A stretch of DNA of 64,000 nt, taken from NCBI GenBank assembly GCA_016841725.1, contig JAENYP010000004.1, positions 124,001-188,000 of the forward strand, read 5' to 3'. This document shows, in pieces, positions 54,168 through 62,442 of the stretch. Source of the stretch: Thermincola carboxydiphila (GTDB lineage: Bacteria; Bacillota; Thermincolia; Thermincolales; UBA2595). Within the stretch, counting starts at the first letter, position 1. Each line of letters starts with the position of its first letter. Under the pieces are notes generated by a model. It did not search any database and was not told the DNA's origin. It saw only the letters and a program-made list of their open reading frames with translations. The translations under genes and the position numbers were made by a program.

Positions 54168-54307
54168 AACTGGCTGATAACAGAGATTGGCAAAAGCTTT
54201 TCAGCAATCAATATAATGGGACTGTTTCGGCGGCTGCAGCCGTTTGTGGGGCAGACCTGTTTTTTTTTGAAAAATTTCGAACTGTTTTCAGGGGAAATGG
54301 TGTCTAA
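54164..54307 (+). CDS. possible 47-residue protein overlapping the end of thiH
   Basis: An ATG at 54164 overlaps the thiH stop (ATGA) and opens a 47-residue frame starting MKLADNRDWQKLFSN and ending at 54307. The overlap suggests coupling, but there is no independent binding site and no recognisable family. It could be the truncated start of a lost thiamine gene or simply noise before the sigma factor gene. Confidence 0.3.
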   Translation: MKLADNRDWQKLFSNQYNGTVSAAAAVCGADLFFFEKFRTVFRGNGV

Positions 54308-54336
54308 TAGATAGATAGCAGTCAGGTGGTGTGGCA

Positions 54337-54867
54337 ATGGATATAACAGGACTGGTAAAAATGGCCCGGGCCGGAGACGAACAGGCTTTTGCCAGGCTTA
54401 TAGAAATGAAGCGGGATAATCTCTACAGGACTGCTTTTGCTTATGTGGGCAATGAAGCCGACTGTCAGGATGTCCTTCAGGAGGCTTTTATCAAGGCATA
54501 TCTGTCCTTAAATAAGCTCAAAAGGCCCGAAATTTTCTTTACCTGGCTGACCAGGATTCTGATAAATGTTTGCTGCAGTCAGTTAAGACGAAGGCACAAA
54601 ACTACACCGCTTGATGAAGGACAGCCTGCCGGAGGTTATGTTGACCCGAATTTCATGCTGGCTGAGGCCAAGGCTGATATAACCGGTATGCTTGATTCCC
54701 TAGATGAAAAGTACCGCCAGGTGCTTATTTTAAAGTATCTGGGAGAATATACCCTTGTTGAAATCAGTGAAATACTGAAATGTCCCCTGGGCACGGTCAA
54801 ATCGCGTTTAAATTACGGGCTCAGGGAACTCAGGGAAAAAGCTGAAAGGAGGGGTGGCTGTGATTGA
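54337..54867 (+). CDS. ECF-type RNA polymerase sigma factor
   Basis: The 176-residue sigma factor has region 2 (YVGNEADCQDVLQEAFIKAY) and region 4 (LVEISEILKCPLGTVKSRL), without regions 1 and 3, as in the ECF group (SigW/SigV-like). ATG 54337 follows AGGTGG. Its stop overlaps the start of the anti-sigma gene by eight bases, the usual arrangement for a sigma/anti-sigma pair. It would direct an envelope or signal-specific stress regulon. Confidence 0.94.
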   Translation: MDITGLVKMARAGDEQAFARLIEMKRDNLYRTAFAYVGNEADCQDVLQEAFIKAYLSLNKLKRPEIFFTWLTRILINVCCSQLRRRHKTTPLDEGQPAGGYVDPNFMLAEAKADITGMLDSLDEKYRQVLILKYLGEYTLVEISEILKCPLGTVKSRLNYGLRELREKAERRGGCD

Positions 54868-56407
54868 TTGCAGGTCAGTGCAAAATTTGCTGCCGGACTA
54901 TGTTTTGGCAGAACTGGATGATGAAACAACACAACGTATTTGCCGGCACTTGCGGGAATGTCCGGAATGCAATCAGGAGAAGGAGCGGCTCCGGGAGTTG
55001 TATGATTTCGGTGACGTTTTTTTCGGGCAAATGAAAGAGGGTATCCCAATTCCGGCAGGCGCTGGATACGTAAAACTGCCGGAATACAGGAGGCGGGGGC
55101 TCCGGCTGCCCGTGTTCCGGGAAGTGTTTGGCCTGAAATATGCTGCAGCCTGTGCCGTTGTGCTAATCCTCTTTTTCAGCACATATATTTCCCCGACCGC
55201 AGCCTATTATGCTTCCAAAATTCCTGTCCTTGGCCAGGTATTCACTACTGTGGATGAAGGGGCCCTGGTGGCACATGAAGAGGGTTTTGGGCAGCGTGTG
55301 GCAAAAACCAGGACCATTAACGGGGCCGCTTTTATGGTGGATGAAGTTATCATTGACCAGGCCAGGACCCTGCTGTTATTCCGGATAAAACTGCCGGAGT
55401 ATGTTGAATTTGATGGCGGGATGCCGGAAGATGTTGTCCTGGAAGACCAGTTTGGCTATTCATACCGGTTCAGCGGCGCTTCGGCTGAAGCCTCCACAGA
55501 AAAAAAAGAGATTTCAGGTGTTCTGGAATTCCCGCCGCTGAAGACCTGGGCCAGGAAACTGACCTTCCGGACAACGGCGCTTAATATACACAAAGACAAA
55601 GAACAACATTATATTTTGGGAAACTGGGAATTTGATTTCGCAGTTGACCCTCTGCTTGCCAAAAGGGTAACCAGAGAGATCAAAATTGACAAGGAGTTTT
55701 CTGTTGACGGGGTGGATATTCACTTTACCAAGGCAGTCCTTGCCCCCAGCCAGACTGCAGTATTTTATGAGTATAAATTTAAAGGGACTGATAGGGCCGG
55801 CAGGGAATGGAGGCATCGCGAAGAGTTGCTGCGCCAGGTTAAACTGATTGATGATTCCGGCAGGGAATACAGCCGCCTGGGGGGAGGGGGAGGAACATCC
55901 TCCGCTTTGGGAAAAATAACGGGTAATGGAGTGTTAAACTTCAGCCCGGTCCTGTTTTCTGATGCCGGTCGGCTTAACCTGGAAGGAGCCGGGTTTGCGA
56001 TAGATAAATCCGGTATGGAAGTGCTTGTACCTCTGGACCTTAAAGTTGAATACCCTATGAAACATGAGTTTTTGGACGGTACTGTGACCATTGACAGCGC
56101 CGCTGCTGCCGACGGGCACTTGAAGGTTCGTATCCTCACAGGTGACGGAGCCGTAAACAGCGTTTATTCGGTGTTTTTAACAGATACCGCCGGAAAACAA
56201 TATAACGCCGTGAGTATGAATTTTGTCGACAAGGTCAGGATTGGGACCGGTGACCGGGTTCAAACCGGGATGGTACAGGAAATCTTTTTCAATACCCCTG
56301 CTGCAGACCCAGCGGGTAGGTTTACCATGGTCATCCGGGAGGCAAACATTAATATAGACAGCTCCTGGAGAGTTGCTATTCCTTTGGGACAGGAGGGAGA
56401 GAGATGA
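54860..56407 (+). CDS. anti-sigma factor with DUF4179-like extracellular region
   Basis: The 515-residue protein starts with a zinc-finger anti-sigma domain (CRHLRECPEC, the HxxxCxxC pattern) and has one membrane helix (residues about 90-115, KYAAACAVVLILFFSTYI). The large external part begins KIPVLGQVFTTVDEG, as in DUF4179 anti-sigma proteins. The external part should sense a signal and release the sigma factor. GTG 54860 is preferred over GTG 54854 because GGAGGGG lies five bases before it. It overlaps the next gene (ATGA). Confidence 0.88.
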   Translation: MIDCRSVQNLLPDYVLAELDDETTQRICRHLRECPECNQEKERLRELYDFGDVFFGQMKEGIPIPAGAGYVKLPEYRRRGLRLPVFREVFGLKYAAACAVVLILFFSTYISPTAAYYASKIPVLGQVFTTVDEGALVAHEEGFGQRVAKTRTINGAAFMVDEVIIDQARTLLLFRIKLPEYVEFDGGMPEDVVLEDQFGYSYRFSGASAEASTEKKEISGVLEFPPLKTWARKLTFRTTALNIHKDKEQHYILGNWEFDFAVDPLLAKRVTREIKIDKEFSVDGVDIHFTKAVLAPSQTAVFYEYKFKGTDRAGREWRHREELLRQVKLIDDSGREYSRLGGGGGTSSALGKITGNGVLNFSPVLFSDAGRLNLEGAGFAIDKSGMEVLVPLDLKVEYPMKHEFLDGTVTIDSAAAADGHLKVRILTGDGAVNSVYSVFLTDTAGKQYNAVSMNFVDKVRIGTGDRVQTGMVQEIFFNTPAADPAGRFTMVIREANINIDSSWRVAIPLGQEGER

Positions 56408-57249
56408 AAAAAAGACTGTTGATTGTAATCCTGGCTGTGCTTGCATTGGGCTTTATGCTGCAGTTACTGCCTGGCTCGAACATTGCTTTACAGACAGTTG
56501 ATGAGGAAACCCGTCGTGAGTTTTTGCAGGAAATAAACCGCACTGTCAAGGCTGAAGGCCTTGAGATAACGGTCACAGAAGTTTTTCTTGACCTCAATAC
56601 CATATATGTCAACGGCACTGCCAGGGGTAAAGAAAAAATTGTCGCCCTGGAAGTTACCGACAAAAATGAACCCGAAGCAGCTGATAAAGTCGACGGCAGC
56701 AGGCAGCAGCCGAAAGCGCTGCCGGGTACGGAACTGGAGTGGGGAATGCACGGGCTGTGGTCGGGCGGGAAGTGGTGGCATCCGGCGGGTGACAGATTTT
56801 CTGTCAGGTTTCCCCATGGTCTTGACCTGAGTCAGCCGGGATTTAATATGGTGTTTTATACTTCGCAAGGTGAGAAGGTAGTTTTGGAAATACCGGTTAA
56901 AGAAAACCTTAAGGATAAAGTAAAGGTGGTTCCGGTTAACTGGAAGGCAGACCTTGAGGGGAAGCGGCTGGAGATCCGGGAAATCAGTTTTGGGCTGACC
57001 TATACGGCTGTCAAATACCAAACCCCGTCAAGTTTTGCATGGCGGGACATGGAATTCACCCTTACTGATTTAACAACAGGGAAAACCTACCGGAGCGCAT
57101 TTGGCTCCCTGAGCGGAGATGGGGAAGAATATACCGGGGAGGCAGCATTTGAGGACCCGGTACCGCTGCCGGAAGGCCCTGTTGAGCTTAAGGTCCACAG
57201 CAGGGAAGGTACTGTTAAAAAGCAGATCAGTGTGGTAAAATCATTGTAA
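56404..57249 (+). CDS. exported protein of the sigma factor operon, unknown function
   Basis: The 281-residue protein has an N-terminal signal or anchor helix (LLIVILAVLALGFMLQLLPG), and the rest is beta-rich. Its composition and segment patterns (EGLEITVTEVFLDLNTIYVN) resemble the external region of the neighbouring anti-sigma protein, with which it overlaps by four bases, so it may be a co-sensor or a diverged copy of the sensing domain. I do not recognise a named family. Confidence 0.75.
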   Translation: MKKRLLIVILAVLALGFMLQLLPGSNIALQTVDEETRREFLQEINRTVKAEGLEITVTEVFLDLNTIYVNGTARGKEKIVALEVTDKNEPEAADKVDGSRQQPKALPGTELEWGMHGLWSGGKWWHPAGDRFSVRFPHGLDLSQPGFNMVFYTSQGEKVVLEIPVKENLKDKVKVVPVNWKADLEGKRLEIREISFGLTYTAVKYQTPSSFAWRDMEFTLTDLTTGKTYRSAFGSLSGDGEEYTGEAAFEDPVPLPEGPVELKVHSREGTVKKQISVVKSL

Positions 57250-57293
57250 CTATTGGTGGGGGGCACAACCAAATTAGCAGGGGGCAATGACAC

Positions 57294-58136
57294 ATGTGTG
57301 AAGAGCATACGGTTAGGGAGCCGTTTTGGATGAAAAAGCTGATGCTGCTGACTTACGGGAAATGGGTAAATGACACCCTGGATTACTACCTCTTTTTGGG
57401 GAGAATGACCAGGGTCCCTTTGATAGGCAGGGTGGTGCGTTTTTTTTCGGAACAATACGGCAAATATATGCACGGAGGCAGGGCGGCAACGGCAGATGAA
57501 TGTATCGGGGTGCTGGCAGAGGCCCGGCAGATTACTATTATGGACTGTTCCTGCAGGGTTAAATACGATAACTGTGATAAACCGATCAGGACCTGTATCG
57601 CTATAAATACCGGGGCCGAGGTTCTGGGCAGCCTGAGAAAAGAGCAGCCTGTTTCAGTAGAGGAAGCAGTGCGGATTATAAGGGAGGCACCGCACCATGG
57701 TCTGATAAGGTCAATCACCCATTGTGTGTCACCTGACCAATACGTTATCTGCAACTGCTGTACCTGCTGCTGTGTGCCTTACAGGCTGAGAAGCGAGTAT
57801 GGCATCAGAAGCGCCGTGGAGGATGGGTTTTATGCGGCTCAAATCAATACCGGAAGCTGCCTCAGATGCGGCAGGTGTCTGGATAAGTGTCCCCAAGGCG
57901 CCATCGATATTGATCAGGGAACAATTGATGCGGCAAAATGCCTTGGCTGTGGAAACTGTTTTGACAACTGCCCCCATAACGCTATCCAAATGGCGGCGCG
58001 GGAGGGCCGGAAACCTGTGATGCTGCCCGGCAGGGCCGCAAGATTCCTGATGTATACGGCTTTTCTGGCAGTAATCCTGCCCCTGGCTGTGGGGTATAAA
58101 CTACTGCATACGTTGAAGGGGAAACTATCCAAATAA
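57294..58136 (+). CDS. membrane-anchored iron-sulfur protein
   Basis: The 280-residue protein has Cys clusters in its middle (DCSCRVKYDNC and CNCCTCCC), two ferredoxin motifs toward the C-terminus (CLRCGRCLDKCPQGAIDID and CLGCGNCFDNCPHNAIQM), and a C-terminal membrane helix (FLMYTAFLAVILPLAVGYKL). It would carry electrons at the inner face of the membrane. It follows the unknown exported gene by 44 bases and ends in a strong terminator, so it may belong to the sigma factor operon. Confidence 0.8.
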   Translation: MCEEHTVREPFWMKKLMLLTYGKWVNDTLDYYLFLGRMTRVPLIGRVVRFFSEQYGKYMHGGRAATADECIGVLAEARQITIMDCSCRVKYDNCDKPIRTCIAINTGAEVLGSLRKEQPVSVEEAVRIIREAPHHGLIRSITHCVSPDQYVICNCCTCCCVPYRLRSEYGIRSAVEDGFYAAQINTGSCLRCGRCLDKCPQGAIDIDQGTIDAAKCLGCGNCFDNCPHNAIQMAAREGRKPVMLPGRAARFLMYTAFLAVILPLAVGYKLLHTLKGKLSK

Positions 58137-58182
58137 CCTTATAGATCATGATATTTCCATTTAATGCAAGGAGTATAATTTT

Positions 58183-58218
58183 CCTCCAGGGCGCCCAACG
58201 GTGTCCTGGAGGTTTTTT
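58183..58218 (+). terminator. terminator of the sigma factor operon
   Basis: CCTCCAGG pairs with CCTGGAGG over a GC-rich inner loop, followed by TTTTTT. Confidence 0.9.
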
Positions 58219-58325
58219 CCTGCCTGTTTAGCCGTTTGGCGGCAATAAATGAGCAGGGGAAAATACATAGATGGACTCTTTAAGGGAAACCATATTTGAT
58301 AAGAGGGTTTCATGGGAGGGTCTCG

Positions 58326-58775
58326 ATGGACAAACACCATTTACTGGAAAAACTTAACTGGTTTTATTCCCTGGAAATAAATCAGGTGGATATGTACCGG
58401 AAGCAAAGCAAGAAGACTAAAGATCCGCATCTTGCCAGGGCGCTCAACAAATTTGCCGAGATAGAACAGGGCCATGTTGAAAATATTTGCAGCACTATTG
58501 AACGGCTGGGGGCTAACCCATCGTTTTTGTGGGAGGTTGCCGGGGAGATATCCGGCGCTATCACAGGTACCCTTTCCAGTCTTCCGTCCCGGGAGGAGAC
58601 ATTAAGGTTTAATATTACCCTGGAGACAAAGGCAATATCCGATTATAAGGCGTTAATCAGACAGGTTGGCAATGAGGACATCAGGGAGACCCTTTGGAGC
58701 AATATGATTGATGAGGAACTGCACACTTCGTGGATGAATACGGAACTGGTGAAAATGAAAGGAGAAGGTCATTGA
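58326..58775 (+). CDS. ferritin-like diiron-domain protein
   Basis: The 149-residue four-helix protein has two ExxH motifs (EIEQGH and IDEELH) and Glu in SLEINQ and TLETKA, the diiron ligand set of ferritin-like/rubrerythrin-type proteins. It is shorter than rubrerythrin and lacks the rubredoxin part. ATG 58326 follows GGGAGGG. Its stop overlaps the sleB start (TGATG), so it is translated with the germination genes, which is unusual. It may handle iron or oxidative stress in spores; this is inference. Confidence 0.85.
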   Translation: MDKHHLLEKLNWFYSLEINQVDMYRKQSKKTKDPHLARALNKFAEIEQGHVENICSTIERLGANPSFLWEVAGEISGAITGTLSSLPSREETLRFNITLETKAISDYKALIRQVGNEDIRETLWSNMIDEELHTSWMNTELVKMKGEGH

Positions 58776-59473
58776 TGCGGGAGTTTAAAATTAGTAGATT
58801 TATAATAATTTCACTGCTGGTATTGACGGTTTTTTCGGGATGCTTAATTTATTCCCGGACAATTTCAGCCCAGACTCCAAGGCTATCCTGGGGTTCTTCG
58901 GGAAATGAGGTTTCCCAGGTACAGACAAAACTCAGGGACTGGGGTTATTACAAAGGGGCGGTTGATGGAGTATTTGGTGCAGGTACTGCGGATGCGGTGA
59001 AAAGATTTCAGGCCAAAAACGGACTGGCTGCAGACGGGGTAGTAGGCCCTGCCACATGGAAGGCTCTGGGGATTACCATAAGCGGGTCAAACCAATACCA
59101 GCCTTCAAGGGGTATTTCCGCCAGGGATGATATTTACCTCCTGGCACGGGTGGTCAACGGGGAGGCTGCAAACGAACCACACCTGGGAAAAGTTGCTGTG
59201 GCAGCGGTCATTCTAAACAGAGTTGAAAGTGACAAGTTTCCCAATACCCTGGCAGGGGTTATTTACCAACCACATGCTTTTGAATCCATTACCAATGGCA
59301 TAGCCAATGCGCAGCCCTCTCAAGATTCGGTCAAGGCTGCTCAGGATGCTATGAATGGATGGGACCCTTCTCAGGGGGCATTGTTTTTTTGGAATCCCGC
59401 GAAACCCGTGAGCAGTTGGATATGGTCAAGGCCCATTATAACTGAAATAGGGGGCCATGTGTTTGCCAGGTAA
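58775..59473 (+). CDS. sleB: spore cortex-lytic enzyme SleB
   Basis: The 232-residue protein has a signal segment, a peptidoglycan-binding domain (residues about 38-95, GSSGNEVSQVQTKLRDWGYY) and a C-terminal lytic transglycosylase domain with the catalytic Glu in RVVNGEAANEPH. SleB degrades cortex peptidoglycan during germination. It is followed by ypeB, its usual partner, and shows that the organism forms endospores. ATG 58775 overlaps the preceding stop. Confidence 0.95.
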   Translation: MREFKISRFIIISLLVLTVFSGCLIYSRTISAQTPRLSWGSSGNEVSQVQTKLRDWGYYKGAVDGVFGAGTADAVKRFQAKNGLAADGVVGPATWKALGITISGSNQYQPSRGISARDDIYLLARVVNGEAANEPHLGKVAVAAVILNRVESDKFPNTLAGVIYQPHAFESITNGIANAQPSQDSVKAAQDAMNGWDPSQGALFFWNPAKPVSSWIWSRPIITEIGGHVFAR

Positions 59474-59538
59474 AGCCCGGGGTAAAGGCTAGAGCCCCAA
59501 GGCTGCCAATAAATTGAGTTAGAAAGGGGACTTTTACT

Positions 59539-60888
59539 TTGAGGAAATGGTGGATGATTCCTGCTCTGGCCGCTGTAATGGTCATAGGCGGGCTGGCATA
59601 CTGGGGATACGGATTATCCCGTGACAGGGAACAGATTGTCACTTATATGAACAATAATAACCAGAGGGCGTTTTACCAGTTGGTGGACCATGTAGAGAAT
59701 ATGGAGGTCATGCTTTCAAAAGGTCTGGTATCAAACTCGCCCTCACAGCGGATGATGATTTTTTCTGATGTTTGGCAGGAGTCCTATGCAGCCAGGGAAA
59801 CCCTGGCACAGATACCGGTCACAGGACCCAGCCTGACCCGAACCTCTACCTTCCTTACCCAGACCGGAGATTATGTGTGGTCACTGGCCAAGAGATTTGT
59901 CAGGGGTGATGAGATCAAGGCTGAAGAACTGGATAAACTGAATAGGCTGCATACTGAAGCCGGGTATCTTGCCGCTGAACTGGAAAACATAGAAAAACAG
60001 GCTGCCGACAGAAGGCTTACCTGGGGGGAAATCAAGTCAAAGTCTGAAGATATGGGCCAAGGGGTCAATGTTCCCAGGGGACTTGAAAATATTAACCGGA
60101 AGATGGAGGACTTTCCCACCTTGATTTATGACGGTCCGTTTTCAGACCACATTATCAATAGAAAGCCCCAGAGTCTTACCGGCAGCGCAGTCAGCAGGGA
60201 TCAGGCCGGGACTGCTGCCCGGAGATTCGTGGAGACAGGGACTTCCAAAAAATTCAGAGTTGTAAATACTGAAGAGGTTAATGGCATCATTCCTGCCTAC
60301 AGGATTTATCTGGCTTCACAGCAGCAGGTGAAACCATCGGTAACTGTTGATATATCCAAAAAAGGCGGTCATACGCTGTTTATGCTGAACAACAGAGTGG
60401 TTAACAAGGCCGCGACATCTTCCGATAAGGCTGTTTCACTGGCCCGGAGTTTTCTGGAAAAGCGAAATATAGATAATATGGTGCCGACATACTTTATTGA
60501 ACAGCAAAATACGGGAATAGTTATTTTTGAATATGAACAGGACGGGATACTGATTTACCCTGACCTGATGAAAGTGAAAGTCGCCCTGGATACCGGAGAA
60601 ATAATCGGCTTTGAAGGCACCGGGTTTCTGATGAATCACCAAAACAGGCGGCTTCCGAAAGCGAAATTGAGTGAGCGGGAAGCCCTATCAAAAGTAAATC
60701 CTGACCTGAAAATAAGTTCCAAAAGGCTGGCGGTGATTCCCCGGGAAAACCTGGAGGAAGTGCTGGTTTATGAATTCAAGGGCACCCTTGAGGAAGACAG
60801 CTTTATTATTTACATTAATGCTATGACAGGTGAAGAGGAGCAGATACTCAAAGTCATTGAAACCAATGGCGGACCAATGATGATGTAA
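59539..60888 (+). CDS. ypeB: germination protein YpeB
   Basis: The 449-residue protein has an N-terminal membrane helix (MIPALAAVMVIGGLAYWGYG), a long helical region and C-terminal PepSY-type repeats. YpeB stabilises and places SleB in the spore. TTG 59539 is the start; AAAGGGGA precedes it. It is 65 bases downstream of sleB in the conserved sleB-ypeB order. Confidence 0.93.
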   Translation: MRKWWMIPALAAVMVIGGLAYWGYGLSRDREQIVTYMNNNNQRAFYQLVDHVENMEVMLSKGLVSNSPSQRMMIFSDVWQESYAARETLAQIPVTGPSLTRTSTFLTQTGDYVWSLAKRFVRGDEIKAEELDKLNRLHTEAGYLAAELENIEKQAADRRLTWGEIKSKSEDMGQGVNVPRGLENINRKMEDFPTLIYDGPFSDHIINRKPQSLTGSAVSRDQAGTAARRFVETGTSKKFRVVNTEEVNGIIPAYRIYLASQQQVKPSVTVDISKKGGHTLFMLNNRVVNKAATSSDKAVSLARSFLEKRNIDNMVPTYFIEQQNTGIVIFEYEQDGILIYPDLMKVKVALDTGEIIGFEGTGFLMNHQNRRLPKAKLSEREALSKVNPDLKISSKRLAVIPRENLEEVLVYEFKGTLEEDSFIIYINAMTGEEEQILKVIETNGGPMMM

Positions 60889-60993
60889 TACAGGGAAAAG
60901 GCCATAGGACGAGGATTCATAGGTATTTGGGGGGTATTGGGCGTGGGTTCAGGTTCATCCGGTGTTTCGCGCGCATAACCCCTCTTAGCATTT

Positions 60994-61022
60994 TTGCCTT
61001 TCCCAAAAGAACAAGTTATAAT
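60994..61022 (+). promoter_or_regulatory. sigma-A promoter of the amino-acid transporter leader
   Basis: TTGCCT (60994-60999), 17-base spacer, TATAAT (61017-61022). Transcription would start near 61029, giving a leader of about 465 bases before the first start codon. Confidence 0.75.
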
Positions 61023-61028
61023 AGTACT

Positions 61029-61369
61029 ATCCCAACAAGGGCTTAATTTTAAATTTTAGCGGCTTGAGATGGTGAAGTAGTTCCGGGCAGTAGGTGTAAA
61101 TGCGAGCAGGTATATGCTTTGACTGGAGCGGATATCTGTAAGTGTTTAGATACAACAGTGATAACACCCTAAGTCGAAATTGTTACCGGTTCACCGAACC
61201 CGGAATCGAAAAATCAGCTAAAACCTGAGAGCTGGGGCTTTTTTTAGTTCTGAATAAACAGGGCTAAGGATAGATCATGCAAATGGTCTGGGGTGAGTCG
61301 GTGAGGCGAAACCTGGGCACTCTAACTCTCTTCTACTAATAGAAGAGAGTCAGAGTGCCCATTTTTATT
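61029..61369 (+). ncRNA. unassigned structured leader RNA
   Basis: Roughly 340 bases between a good promoter and a strong terminator, with no coding frame. It contains a hairpin CGGTTC-ACC-GAACCCG, a block GTCAG-like TCAGCTAA, a CAGCT...AGCTG stem leading into TTTTTTT at 61243, and a final terminator. The stretch CCGAACCCG then TCAGCTAA recalls the 3' part of ydaO (c-di-AMP) riboswitches, and GTAGGTGTAAATGC is close to their GTAGGGGTGAATCC block. Spacing and several conserved bases do not fit well, so I do not call ydaO firmly. No T-box, lysine or glycine riboswitch core is visible. Confidence 0.45.
61315..61369 (+). terminator. strong terminator at the end of the leader RNA
   Basis: GGGCACTCT and ACTCTCTTCT pair with AGAAGAGAGT and AGAGTGCCC, an almost perfect 20-base stem, followed by ATTTTTATTT. 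It lies about 125 bases before the binding-protein start codon, so it must be controlled for the operon to be expressed. Confidence 0.9.
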
Positions 61370-61494
61370 TATGAAAAGGGGAGGTGAATGGAGTAGCTTT
61401 GTTATGGGGTAAGATAAGCCAAATGAGAATATCGGCCCGAATGTTCATAAGTGAAAAAATGTTAATAAGTGAAAAAAGGAGGAGGACAAACCAA

Positions 61495-62331
61495 ATGTTT
61501 AAAAGGTATTTCAGATATATGTGTCTGGTTTTACTGGTTGTGATGACAGGGGTTCTGGCGGCAGGATGCAGTGATGACGGGATTAAAATAGGAGTTGTTA
61601 CCGGGACAACTTTTGAGCAGGAAGCAAACAAGTTTTCCAAGGTGGATGAGGTTAAATTATACAAGGATGATAACTTTACCCTTCAGGAACTGTCCAGCGG
61701 CAGGATTGACGGTGTGATTACAGACAAGCTGGTCGGGCTGACAGGGATCAAAGAGGGAGGCTATGACAACCTTAAACTGGCGGGTGACCTGCTCTATACC
61801 GAAACTATCGGGGTAGCTGTCAGAAAAGAGGATGATTCTCTGAGACAGGCAATTAATGAAGTCCTTGGAGAAATGATAGCTGATGGTACTTATACTGAAA
61901 TAAGCAAAAAATATTTTGGCAGTGACATTATGGAAGGTATCGAATATAAAGAGACTTTTCCCGGTGAAGAGAGGGCTTCTGATGACAGCCTGGAAAGGGT
62001 GAAAGAAGCAGGAAAACTGCAGTTTGCCATGAGCGGCGGCTATCCTCCGTTTAACTACTTTACTGAGAATGATGAACTGACAGGTTTTGATGTTGAAGTA
62101 GGTAAAGAGGTTGCCAAAAGGTTAGGGGTGGAATATGAGCCGGTAACTACTGACTGGAGCGGGATTCTTGAAGGTCTTAGGGCCGGCCGTTATGACGGGA
62201 TTTTCGGCAGTATGGCAATTACCGATGAGAGGCTGGAAGTTGTTGACTTTACTGATCCTTATTATTATTCAGGGGCACAGTTGATAGTCCGGCAGGATTC
62301 AACCATTACCGGGCCAGAGGACCTGAAATAG
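61495..62331 (+). CDS. circularly permuted amino-acid-binding lipoprotein (SBP_bac_3 type)
   Basis: The 278-residue lipoprotein (lipobox LAAGCS) belongs to the polar amino-acid-binding family, but its halves are in reversed order. Normal members run from lobe 1 (AGKLQFAMSGGYPPFNYF to GPEDLK) into lobe 2 (GKKVGVxxGTT to YKKWFG). Here residues about 26-150 are the second half (IKIGVVTGTTFEQEANKF, then GEMIADGTYTEISKKYFG). A linker follows, and residues about 165-278 are the first half, ending exactly at TITGPEDLK. ATG 61495 follows GGAGGAGG. The next two genes are the matching permease and ATPase, so it is probably functional. Confidence 0.85.
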   Translation: MFKRYFRYMCLVLLVVMTGVLAAGCSDDGIKIGVVTGTTFEQEANKFSKVDEVKLYKDDNFTLQELSSGRIDGVITDKLVGLTGIKEGGYDNLKLAGDLLYTETIGVAVRKEDDSLRQAINEVLGEMIADGTYTEISKKYFGSDIMEGIEYKETFPGEERASDDSLERVKEAGKLQFAMSGGYPPFNYFTENDELTGFDVEVGKEVAKRLGVEYEPVTTDWSGILEGLRAGRYDGIFGSMAITDERLEVVDFTDPYYYSGAQLIVRQDSTITGPEDLK

Positions 62332-62339
62332 AGATTCCG

Positions 62340-62374
62340 GGGTGCACAGCTTACGTGTTGTGCACCCGGTTTTT
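62340..62374 (+). terminator. hairpin between binding-protein and permease genes
   Basis: GGGTGCACA pairs perfectly with TGTGCACCC across ten bases, followed by GGTTTTT. Such partial terminators or 3' stabilisers allow more binding protein than permease to be made. Confidence 0.75.
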
Positions 62375-62442
62375 GTCCGGCGCAGGAACTCTGTTGATTG
62401 AAGGTGTGGAAGTGGTGAGCTTCAAATAGGAGGTAGTGCTTT

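Noticed and set aside
61029..61369. T-box, lysine or glycine riboswitch in front of the amino-acid transporter
   Set aside because: The T-box sequence, the lysine core and the glycine core are not found; only a partial likeness to ydaO remains.
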